From: Mansonella perstans
Lineage: Eukaryota; Nematoda; Chromadorea; Rhabditida; Onchocercidae
DNA: 64,000 nt
Assembly: GCA_037074765.1 (NCBI GenBank)
Contig: JBAMDO010000044.1
Coordinates: forward strand, 233,486-297,485
Reading direction: 5' to 3'
This document shows, piece by piece, positions 1 through 10,481 of the stretch. The position numbers and the translations under genes are program-made. Positions within the stretch are counted from its first letter, which is position 1, and each line of letters begins with the position of its first letter. The notes under the pieces are model-generated. The model ran no database searches. It saw only the letters and a list, made by a program, of their open reading frames with translations, and had not been told where the DNA came from.

Positions 1-1
1 A

Positions 2-3000
2 ATCGAATTTGTTTCTTTTAAAGAAGGATCAACCAACTCCTTTCGATATGTCTCTGTAAACCTGCTTTACTTTTGCTCCAGATCATAAATAATTTTTCGA
101 GAAAATTAGGCTGTTAAAAATTTATAGTTTACTCAAAAAACTGCGAGCTACGAGAAAATTTTAAACTGGCATCGTATGATTGTGCTACTCATTGCTGTTG
201 TTCAATATTGTGTCATATAATTTGATAGGAAAGATATTGTATTTTAGAAAATTTGATATTGTTTTTTTCAGGAAACATGATACTTGGCTTGAGATGCAAA
301 ATAAAATTAATGAACATCTGGCACAAATTTCTATTACAGATGAACCTAAACCACATCAGGTATCTTTTCCAATTCTTAACGTTTTTTCTTTTTAATTTGT
401 CGATCACTTCTAAATTGTTGCAAATAATCGTCTACCGCTGGCCGATCATTGCATATACTGTAATTACTTTTTATTGTGATTGATAACGTATGCGTGAAAT
501 AATTTCCAGCTGTGTCAGATTTTAAATCTCACATTAAGTTTGTTAATAATATTTGCCATATGAACCCAGTTGCTTTTTTTAAGTAACAAGAAACTTTTGA
601 AAACCAATACAGTATTTCATCTATATTAGATATTTTTAAGCGTAAATTGTTCTCCACGAAACAGTTGAATATAATGAGGTATTGAAATTCTTCAAATAAA
701 GATAGGGACCTTTGAAATTATTGAAATTGAGATTTAAATTTTTATTAATTTAGGATGAACAAACGGATGAAAAGACACTCGATGATACAAAGTCACTGGT
801 CACTTGGAATCAATTTGAAGTGCGTTTCTTTATATCGTTTTGTTGCAGAGTTAACTGGTTAGTTCTCGAAATGTATTTTACAATATGAGATATTTTTAAG
901 GTGCAAATGATGGATATCATAACCGCGCTTCGTTATATGTTAATGACGGAAATACCGAGGAAGTCTCGGATCACTGATGAGAAGCTTGCGGCATTGAAGT
1001 TATGGGTTCATGCGATGAAAAAGGTGATTTGTCAGTTTATATTAATTTAGTGACCTATTTTATTGGCGCTGTGATATATTTTTGTTCTTTTTTTCGCAGT
1101 ACCGACAGATTAATTGCAGTTGATCAAATTTAGTTGCAACTGATAATTAAAAAGGAGCATTCCTTTATTTAATGTATTTGGCAGTATTTTGTTCTTAAGT
1201 CTTCAAAAGAGATCAGGCTTCTAAATAAAATTTCAACATTTTAGTATATACCGGGAACAATTCCTATGCGAAAATTATTGTATAGGTTGGATCACTGGCT
1301 TAAAAATGTAGCAACTGAACTCACCTCTGAACAGTGGATACATCAAGTGAAAGCTATTCAGGTAATTAATTCTTGTATAGCATATATATATATATATATG
1401 TATATATAATATATATATATAGCGATGTTGTTTTTATATCATTATATTCGATAGGATGTTAAGGAACTGTCACTTAAGCGGTACATCTTCACCATAATAA
1501 TTTCTGATGCTTTTCTCTTTATATTTCTCTTAATATTGACAGCTTATCTACCGTTACAAGATATCATTAATCATTTTTATTCATCTCTGTAATATTACCA
1601 TGTATTTTTTTTTTGCGTGATTAAACACAAATAAATCCGATATTTATGTATCCAAAATTTGATGATTTAAAAACCAGTTATGTACTGGATATATAAAATA
1701 GGAATAAAACGATTTTCTCCTCTCTTGCTGTTAACCAACTGGGATAGTACATATTTCTAATTAACTTTCCTTTCTGAAACTATCTCAGCGTCTTTCAGGA
1801 GCAGTTAGGTCAAGCACTTCCAAGCACAGCCAGTTACAGCGCTTGTCGTGGATCAAAATCTCATTATCGAGGATTTCCTTGTGGAATATGGACTATAATA
1901 CATGCGATGAGTGTTCAGGCATATAAAATTGAGAAAGATAGTAAGTTTGTCATTGGTTAATGGTCAGGTCAGGAAGTTTAGAATGTTTATGCTCATTACA
2001 TGTATTATTCAGTAGGCAAAATTAGTATTCTTTTTCTTTTTTAAAATGTTAAAAGCGAAAAGAACAGAAATATATGAGAAAATGGAAAGAAGAAAATTTG
2101 ATTTCTCTCAGGTTCTAAAATAGTAAAAAAATATTATTACATTCATGGTATTATTAAGATCTCCTAGGAATGGAATTACTAACTGTTTAATACTTTTAAA
2201 ACTTTAGTAGCACCGATAATAGCGTTGCTTTTTCGAGGGAGAATCACAGGAAGTGGTTTTGCATTCAGGGTTTTTTTTTTTGTTTTGCTAATTAGCGCAA
2301 ATGGAAATTATGGCTGATATTTTTCAAATAGAAAGTGGTGGTTATTTAGAAAGAGCAAAAAAGCAGGTAGATCATTTAGCTGCTGGGATTGTCCTTTGGC
2401 AAATAATTGTTATCTTTTAACAAAAATATGACATTGCTTATAGACCCGAATTTCAATGCTAATAATGATCTAATTGAACCATTCCATCAATTTATATGGC
2501 ATTTCTTTGGTTGCCTCGAGTGCGCGACTCATTTTCATGAGGGAATTTTGAAGCGAAATATGACTGCTGTTGTCTCGCCGGGTAAGTAACTTTAGAATGT
2601 AAATACGCTTGATATACTACTTGAATATACTCAATATATTATGTTAAGTCAAGGATTTCACATCGATTAAGAGATATTTTTTTACCTAATAATAGTCAAG
2701 CAATAGATTTTTCTTTATTATATGTTCATTAATATGACAAATTTTGTTTTGCAATCGTGGTTTACATAGCTAACGTTAAAAATTATCAGTTTTTTAGATG
2801 AATTTTGTACAGCTGGTGAGCAGTATACGAGGTGGCGGGTTATATTGCCACTATTGACTTTATTTTTCTGACTTATTTGGTGAATTTGTCTCAGTGTTGT
2901 ATAAAGTATAAGTGAGTGACGGAGTATTAATATGTTTAGCAGATGGCGTAATGTGGTTGTGGATGGCACATAATATCGTTAGTAAATATATTGCTAGCAA

Positions 3001-4483
3001 AGCGTCAGAAGATCCGGCCTTCCCGAAACAACAATTTCCACCGGCTTCGTTATGTCCAAAGTGCAGGAAACAAGATGAACAATTTGATGAAGCAGCTGTA
3101 TTGGATTTCATGATCAAATATTATAGTAACTTTAAGATCGATGGTCTTAAAGTAAGTCGGATTTCATTTTTTTTTTTTGATGATTAGTAGGATTTTGAGT
3201 GGGGCTGTACTGTCACTAAGTTTTTTTTTTCTTTTCGAAAGATAGATACTTTCCATATGCTTCATGAATTTCAAATGTTATTGAGTTGTGCTCGGAGTTT
3301 TTTAAGTCTGCAAACTGTTGAACTACTTTCAGTCCGTTCCTGGTTACAAAGTGAGTGATTTTGAAGGTGGTAAAATGGTAGCTGTTGAAACGAAGCGTTT
3401 GAATCCAAAATTCAAAATTGGTGCATTCAATGTTGACGCAATGGAAGAAGGTGATCGGAAACTAACGAATGAGTTTAATGACATGCCGGAATGGGGATTT
3501 GTTGGTAATGGAGCTTATGGTGTTATGGCAGAAGTTTCATTGACTGAGATTAAGATTATAAATAAGAAAAGAGAACTTTTTTTTTATTTTACACTTTTTA
3601 TATTTACACTTTTAAATATTTATTATTAAAATGATGAATCATCACCAAACATTTGATCAGTTAAAATAGTGCTTAATCGATCAATAAAAAAAATTTACAC
3701 TTTTAAACATCTATTATTAAAATGTCAGTTAAAATAGTGCTTAATCGACTAAGATGACAAGCCATGCACAGGTGTCATAAAAGAGATTTCTGTGATATCG
3801 GGCCTCTGAATCAATTTATTGATTGAAATTAGGTACTGAATCTTACATAGATAGCCTTGGTATATTGTTTTTCGAAACGTTTCTCTTACCAACAAACAGA
3901 TGACATATTTTCTTTTTGGCATACTTGGAGCTTATGATGTATTTTCACAGCTTATGATGAGATATGTATCTTGTGTAGCTGTTACTGTAGTTTCTCATGG
4001 CAGAGTATTCAAGTCGGATGTCACGAAAGATGATTTGGGCTTTGAAGACTGTGTGATAATGCCGTTAGTATCGAGGATTCAGTCTTGCCCGATATTCCAT
4101 TCACGTAGATATAACGTTTCTACTCTGTGGTTGTTGCATCTTTTTATAGTTAGTACTTACATAATGGGTGAAATATGAAAATGGGTTTAATAAAAAAAAA
4201 AAAAAACGAATAATTTTATTACTTTGTTACTCTTCTCTCATCTAAAATGGTCACATGCATAGCAGCGCTTTGTGGCACGCAATCAGCAGGCGTTTTTGAA
4301 ATTATCATATGTTCCATTTTTTTTGTAGGCTCTAGGTATCGTGGTGGATTATCAGTGAAACGATCATTTTCCGTATTATGGCTGTCGGTTATCGCTGTGG
4401 TGGTTCTTTTCATCTATATGAAATACCGGCGAAATCGTTTTAAAATCTGGAAGACTTTTTATTCTAACGACTACAAGCTGTGA
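2..4483 (+). CDS. QSOX: Quiescin sulfhydryl oxidase (QSOX), 3' part; 5' end outside window
   Basis: Flavin-dependent enzyme that makes disulfides in secreted proteins, passing electrons to oxygen. Readable exons: 2-55 (tentative), 272-359, 754-819, 901-1023, 1245-1361, 1799-1940, 2444-2581, 2943-3151, 3333-3504, 4329-4483. From 272 on, phases match throughout and give about 400 residues. Exons 754-1361 match the helical linker (DIITALRYML, then LWVHAMKK and YIPGTIPMRKLL). Exons 1799-3151 are the Erv/ALR domain: YRGFPCGIWTIIHAMSVQ, the active-site pair in FFGCLECATHF, MWLWMAHN, and the distal pair in LCPKC. The last exon encodes a membrane anchor (SVLWLSVIAVVVLFIYMKYR) and a short basic tail, so the protein is probably Golgi or plasma-membrane anchored. 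The N-terminal thioredoxin domain lies upstream. The 55/272 junction does not keep phase, so an exon is misplaced or missing there. The 3504/4329 junction is in phase, but the intron is long and holds another ORF. The stop codon lies inside an inverted-repeat arm. Confidence 0.9.
3603..3752 (+). repeat. Short direct repeats in the last QSOX intron
   Basis: Two 31-bp units at 3603-3633 and 3694-3724 (TTTACACTTTTAAA then ATTATTAAAATG) differ at two bases. Two copies of a 23-bp unit containing AGTTAAAATAGTGCTTAATC accompany them. This is a local tandem duplication about 90 bp long with a deletion in the second copy. No coding potential. Confidence 0.7.
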
Positions 4484-5315
4484 TTTTTCAATTCGATTCA
4501 GTGCCTTTAGTATTTTCGTCAAGCATGTCGGAGCAGTGAGAAGTGACAGCCTTCGATGGAGGTTGGGGGCAAGGATAGCTCCATTACAAATGTGAAATGA
4601 ACTTTTAGCTGGTATCTCGTATACCATAGTTTAGTATTTATTATGTCAGATTTATTGCTGGGCAATTTTTAGACCGTAAAAATTTTGCTCCATCTGTAAT
4701 ATGTGGCCAGTTCAGAATTGATCTAGTGTTTAGAGTTTAAACCCAGGAAGACAAGATTTTGTGACCTTACAAAATGATATGCTTCATTGCTTATTCCATC
4801 TCCAGAAGAAAAAAGATTTATTGAAATTTGGATACCAGTAGCACTGATATTACCCATACATTCAGTGTGGAATATTTGATGATGGTATTATAACTCATTC
4901 CGAAATATAGGCTTTAATTTTTACCTTTATTTATCCCATTGTGTAAGTAATCAATGAAAGCAAGAAAGCGGTAGGACATGTCATTCTGCAGAGCAAAAAT
5001 AAAAATTTTTTTCCTGATTTTGGTAACAACAACATTAGGCACTGATTCGAACTGATAACAGCGCAGAAACAATCTTTCGGCATTTCCTGTTTTCTTTTTT
5101 TTTTGTCTTCCAGAATTTCCCAGAAATTTCCCTTGTTTTCATTTTATCTCTTTTATAGAATTTTAATATTTCTTGAGAAAGGTTTTTTTTTCGTTTGCGC
5201 ATGCCATTTTTATCATTGGTTTTTAAGTTTCAAGCATATTTAGTGGGTTCGTTTAGTTTTAATTTCTTCATTTCTTTTTTCATTTTTTTTTCCGTTAATT
5301 CTTACAAATTTCTTC
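4469..5315 (+). repeat. Left arm of an 847-bp inverted repeat
   Basis: This arm is the reverse complement of 7652-8498. Read base by base, the two arms are almost identical across 4530-5290. A few substitutions cluster at the outer edge (4469-4530), and the inner end frays from about 5297. The arm begins inside the last five codons of QSOX (GACTACAAGCTGTGA here, GACTATAAGCTGTGA in the other arm), so it carries the QSOX stop codon and 3'UTR. AATAAA occurs inside it near 5000. There is no coding potential beyond the QSOX end. It may be an inverted duplication of the QSOX 3' end or a foldback-type element. Confidence 0.93.
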
Positions 5316-5467
5316 CATTCTTCCAGTTCTTAACTACTGTTTTATGGTTTCAAGCGATTACCGACCATAAGGTCAATAATTTTTAATTTGTTTGGACAAA
5401 AATGGCGCAAATATCATTTAGCCATGAAACAGCAATTGAATTTTGATGATGAGATTTGTTCTCAGCT

Positions 5468-5582
5468 CTCAGTAGGCTTCATTTTTGAGGGGGTTAAAAT
5501 TATCATTTTAACACTTCATATTTCCCCTCTCTGAAGCTCTTCTTCTGGTGTAATCTTTTCTTCAAAAATAAAGCCTACTGAG
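5468..5582. mobile_element. 115-bp MITE-like palindromic element
   Basis: The ends are inverted repeats of 21 bp with one mismatch: CTCAGTAGGCTTCATTTTTGA at the left and its complement (CTCAGTAGGCTTTATTTTTGA) at the right. A smaller inner palindrome (GTTAAAA...TTTTAAC) lies near the centre. No target-site duplication is obvious. It could be a non-autonomous DNA transposon, or a hairpin for another reason. Confidence 0.5.
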
Positions 5583-6189
5583 AAATTATTGCACATTGCG
5601 CTTGCAGCCGATCCTTAACGGGTAATCCGCCAGCACAGATGTTGCAAGACACTCGCATCTCACATCACGTACGCTTACCGTATTATTGCATGCAGAAAAA
5701 AGTTTTCTTAAATTACTGGAGCCTTTTTCTTGATTCTAGTTTAATCTTCCACAGCTAAGTTCCAAATTTTTAATGGCTCATTTCAGAACATCGCCAGTTT
5801 TTAAATAATTTGAAAAAATGAATTATGTGAAAGGAAAATAATGATAAATTTTTGAGATTAGAGCCTGAGGAATTGATTTCTCGGTCCGTCCGAAATATTT
5901 GACCATACTTAAGCAGCAAAAGCATTCTGTTCTCATTTCTTATCCAAAGCCTTCTTCATGACTCAGTGATGACATCATGTCAACCTGAACTGTTATCAGT
6001 GTGAATAAAAAGTAGGAGCAGCAATCACAAGAGGTAAATTAAACATATTTGATATTGTAAGTAGCTTTTCAGGAAATTCTCAATATACACAATTTTGGCA
6101 TATGTTTGCCAGCATCATCATCAAGAAAACTGGATCTAACCAGGTCAACCCTGTAAAAAAAAGAAAAAAGTTTTTAAATTTCTGCAATA

Positions 6190-6389
6190 ATGCTAATCAC
6201 AAAGAGTATGGTGCTAATCACATGCTAATCAATGCTAATCACAAAGAGTACTTTCACTTTTGCATTGCATTTTATGCAAAAAAAAAGCCAGAGCTTCTTG
6301 CAGCAATTAACAATAATTTAAAAAGACCTGAATAATAGCTGAAATGAGTAAACTTCATTTTATTTTTTGCATAAAATGCAAAGCGAAAG
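6190..6389. repeat. GCTAATCA tandem cluster and adjacent inverted repeat
   Basis: Four GCTAATCA motifs occur within 60 bp, two of them in the longer unit ATGCTAATCACAAAGAGTA or a close variant. Beside them, about 6251-6290 and 6362-6389 form an imperfect inverted repeat built on GCATTTTATGCAAAAAA and its complement, with a loop of about 70 nt. Confidence 0.55.
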
Positions 6390-7651
6390 AACCCACTACA
6401 AAGTAATTGTGGAATCCAAAAATAAATTGAAGAGAGTTCCATCCCACATTCACGGAAATGAACAACAGTTTCAATGAGCTCTCAATATATAACAAAAATG
6501 TAAGGCAAAGTTGAATTCCAACACATATTCCTTGATAATGCTGAAAAATGCGCCATAAAAATTTTATTTTCTTTTAAATTAATAAAATCATGCTTAATTC
6601 GTTAATTTTAGATGTGCTAAGTAAGCTGCCGCCGAAGAAACAGCGTGCACGGTGAAAAGGGAAAACAGTTGAGGTGCAAAGGTACATATGATAATGAAAG
6701 TAAACTAAGTAATGAGATAAAAAAAAAAAAACACATGGAAGTATGTAAAATAATAATGGGAAATTATGAATAATTTAGAAAGTTTTCAGCAATGCCGAAG
6801 CACATAGATGAATCGTGAATTCACGATAAGAGCTGAAGAAATGAACTATGCTTGTTTCTAAAAATAATCACAACCTTTTGGGAAAAAAACAAAATCATCA
6901 ACACCATCATCACCACATTGCAATTTAATGAATACACGTTAAATAAACTTAATAAAATCTTAAAATACTCCAGACTTCGAATTACTCGACTGTTAATTGT
7001 TCATACCACAAAAACAAATACTGCTGCTATTTCAGGCAACTAATCCTATCGTAATATTAGGAGCAAATCCATACTGCTGTTGACATAAAATTTCCAGCGG
7101 CTGTAAATCTTTTTTTTTTTTTTAGAGCAATTTAATCATACCTTTAAATATATTTAAGTCCCTAACTTGCAAATCAAAAAACTGAAATGACAGGAAATGA
7201 AATTTGACAATGGCTAATAAATTTTGGAGGTAAAAACAGCTAAGGCAAATTCATCAGTGGCATAGGAACCCATGAAGTATGATTTCCACGTACGATACCA
7301 GATACCAGAAATCCTAAAAAGCTATCAGGTCATCTTGCAATAGCAATATTACACATAATATTGATAATTAAGCATAAAAAACTTCAAGCAATAATGCAAA
7401 GTACATACTGAATGATTAATTTCTTCCAACAATAAAATTTACAACGCGAATCTCAGCATTAGTTGCGATGAACTCGAAAACCATAGGATACCTATACTTT
7501 GATTTTTCATCGTTAATTTCCAATCACACTTGACATTTGAAGCAATTTGATTTTTCTCTGTTATGCAATTCACGTTAGGGCACGCAAAAACAAATTTGAA
7601 AGGTCAAATTCCATTTTGACAAAGTGAATGTTACTTTAAATGGGATGGTGG

Positions 7652-8498
7652 ACTGAAACTTACAAGAATAACGGAAAAAAAAATGAAAAAAGAAATGAAG
7701 AAATTAAAACTAAACGAACCCACTAAATATGCTTGAAACTTAAAAACCAATGATAAAAATGGCATGCGCAAACGAAAAAAAAACCTTTCTCAAGAAATAT
7801 TAAAATTCTATAAAAGAGATAAAATGAAAACAAGGGAAATTTCTGGGAAATTCTGGAAGACAAAAAAAAAAGAAAACAGGAAATGCCGAAAGATTGTTTC
7901 TGCGCTGTTATCAGTTCGAATCAGTGCCTAATGTTGTTGTTACCAAAATCAGGAAAAAAATTTTTATTTTTGCTCTGCAGAATGACATGTCCTACCGCTT
8001 TCTTGCTTTCATTGATTACTTACACAATGGGATAAATAAAGGTAAAAATTAAAGCCTATATTTCGGAATGAGTTATAATACCATCATCAAATATTCCACA
8101 CTGAATGTATGGGTAATATCAGTGCTACTGGTATCCAAATTTCAATAAATCTTTTTTCTTCTGGAGATGGAATAAGCAATGAAGCATATCATTTTGTAAG
8201 GTCACAAAATCTTGTCTTCCTGGGTTTAAACTCTAAACACTAGATCAATTCTGAACTGGCCACATATTACAGATGGAGCAAAATTTTTACGGTCTAAAAA
8301 TTGCCCAGCAATAAATCTGACATAATAAATACTAAACTATGGTATACGAGATACCAGCTAAAAGTTCATTTCACATTTGTAATGGAGCTATCCTTGCCCC
8401 CAACCTCCATCGAAGGCTGTCACTTCTCACTGCTCCGAAATGCTTGACGAAAATACTGAAGGTCACTGAATCGAATTGAAAAATCACAGCTTATAGTC
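7652..8498 (-). repeat. Right arm of the 847-bp inverted repeat
   Basis: Mirror copy of 4469-5315. It includes the homologue of the last five QSOX codons at its outer edge (8485-8498), but no upstream QSOX exon or membrane-anchor sequence beyond that point. The copied unit is therefore essentially a 3'UTR. Its outer boundary abuts the broken minus-strand ORFs at 8516-8750, which would use this arm as 3'UTR if they are transcribed. Confidence 0.93.
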
Positions 8499-8515
8499 TG
8501 ACAAATCTCCTGGTC

Positions 8516-8750
8516 GCTTAATTTTCCAATTGAAAAAGAATAGCGAAATGTTCCATCAAAAGTTCCAATTTCGCTATGTATACTCTTCGTCGTTTTTGTA
8601 ATCAAGCTGTTTCTTTGTTGATATTCGCAATTTTTCCTTCCAATTCTATTATTTTTCCCAGAGAAGAACATTCTCGTTTGATGCCATTGACTGTATCACA
8701 TGATCACATGATCTAAGTTGGTAATCGTAATCCACAAGTTTTTCTGCAAA
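8516..8750 (-). pseudogene. Frame-broken coiled-coil-like ORFs, possible pseudogene exon
   Basis: After an acceptor-like TTTTGCAG (minus strand, ending near 8745), one frame reads KLVDYDYQLRSC and continues to LLWEK before TAA. Other frames then give ELEGKIANINKETA, KKQLDYKNDEEYT and IAKLELLMEHFAILFQLEN. All are charged and heptad-like, but no single frame spans them and I see no introns that would join them. This could be a frameshifted remnant of a small coiled-coil protein, or chance. I do not recognise a family with confidence. Confidence 0.25.
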
Positions 8751-10481
8751 ATAGATGATAGTAATTACCTCAACTTAAGCAGTGTTATCAAGTAACAAAA
8801 TTTAATGAAAATTGACATTTGAAGAAAAAATGGTACACGGTTAAGTTGTTACAATTAAGCAAAATGAATCGTGAAACAATCATTCAATGCGCTCTTATCC
8901 TTGCAACAAATGAATCTTCTACAATTACCTCATATCATTCAATATCATTTCCGCATATCGTTAGAGATTGTTTAGAATTCAGGATTTTTTTTTTTCGACA
9001 TGCGGCTGTTTTTAAATATAGCCCGTAATGCTGCGTAAACACATTGATGAGTTAGCGTTACGTGGTACATGTGCTTCTTATTATCAGACTTGCGTGCGAT
9101 CCTTGAATTTAAAATATTTTGAAGATCAGTTAATTTAATTGGTCTGTTCTGCAGATAGTTCTTATGCAAATGCAGTTACTATTGTTGGAGTTGTCCACGC
9201 AATGATGAAATAGTTATTGCGAATAGAAAGAGACAGTCCGGTACAATAAAATGACCAATAAGCAGACTTCGAAGAACTTCCAAAGAACAAAATATTCAAA
9301 AACTTGGACAAAGGGAGAGAGGCTTTTTGGTCAATTGTTGATAGTTAGAAGTAACGGGCCGCAAGAGTTAGCACATGGCAATCGGTTCTTCCGAGTAACG
9401 TGTTTCACATGAGATGTGAAAGTTTCTGAGGGGCTTGGAAGGACAGGTGGTTTTTCCGAAGTCATACTTATTTCTTTCTGGCAATCCCAGTTTGTTTATT
9501 TGTCTTTATATACTGATATCTCTAGATATCCATTAATCATATATGTTTGAATTAGCGTATTGAAATCGAATCATTTGTTTAACTGATGAATCAATCACGA
9601 GGATTATCACTTTAACTAATGATTACTATAAGCTTAAGGTACTGTAGTAATGTTGATCATGTCATTATCATTTGTTTTGCAAAACCAACTTTTTTCTATG
9701 GCTATGATTTATTTTGGTAAAATCTATTTTCACTTATCTGGTATCTCTTACCTTGCTTTCTTAGTTTTTTTTTAAATCATAATTTAAGTTTATCTTTCTC
9801 TTAATCTTTGCGAATAATTTTCTCTCATTTGCTTTACTTACCGTTATCTTTTATTTCGCTTTTATTGTCTCATTTTTATTCATTTTCATCATACTTCTAT
9901 CCCCAATGATTCTAAACTTGCCTACTTTTAACGAAACCATTATTGATTACACTTTTATCCTTCTTCCTGTGTTATTTTCATTGTTTATTTCATTTTGTTA
10001 CTCTCTACAGTTTGTGTTGTAAATACATAATTACTTTGTTTCTGCTCTATAGTCATTACTGTTCAGTGGACGGCAAGAAAAGATAACCGAAGGGTTTTTT
10101 CTCCTTTGTCTCTCATAGTTTAAATTCTAAGATTTTGAATGTTTTGATACCAAGTAAAGTCAAATGGATAACGTAGATGAGCTTCGTTGATATTTCCGCG
10201 GTTAAAAAAATGTCTTCTAGAAATGGAAAGTATAAGGCTTTCTTGATATGGAGATGAGAAAGGAAGAATGGAAAGTTCAGCGGTTACAAACCAATCGTTT
10301 GTAAAAATTTGATCATTTCCCTTTTTACCTTCTTATGATATTGTTTTCTTATTTTCAGAAAAGACAGTTCAAAGGTGGAATATTATTATTTCTTTTTTAA
10401 AAAAAAAGATAGCTTTGAACATAAAGAAGAATTGTTTTTGCGGCGGGATTGTGGCAAAAAACCAAGCAGACGGGCTGTGAT
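8751..10481. other. Intergenic region upstream of AMPK beta
   Basis: Contains a 39-codon ATG-started ORF (+, 8863 onward, MNRETIIQCALILATNES...) running into a poly-T tract, and overlapping minus ORFs at 8972-9169. None has recognisable domains. From about 9480 to 10370 the plus strand is T/C-rich with no coding signal. The promoter of the downstream gene presumably lies here, but I can point to no defined element. Confidence 0.5.

Larger units (their letters stand above)
5316..7651. other. Spacer of the large inverted repeat; no gene seen
   Basis: 2.3 kb of AT-rich DNA with no convincing coding exon on either strand. It holds a MITE-like palindrome (5468-5582), a cluster of GCTAATCA repeats near 6190-6250 and a smaller stem-loop (about 6251-6389). 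I see no transposase-like reading frame, so if the whole unit is mobile it is non-autonomous. Confidence 0.6.

Noticed and set aside
8863..9028. Plus ORF starting MNRETIIQCALIL
   Set aside because: Runs into a poly-T stretch, no domain, no partner exons identified.
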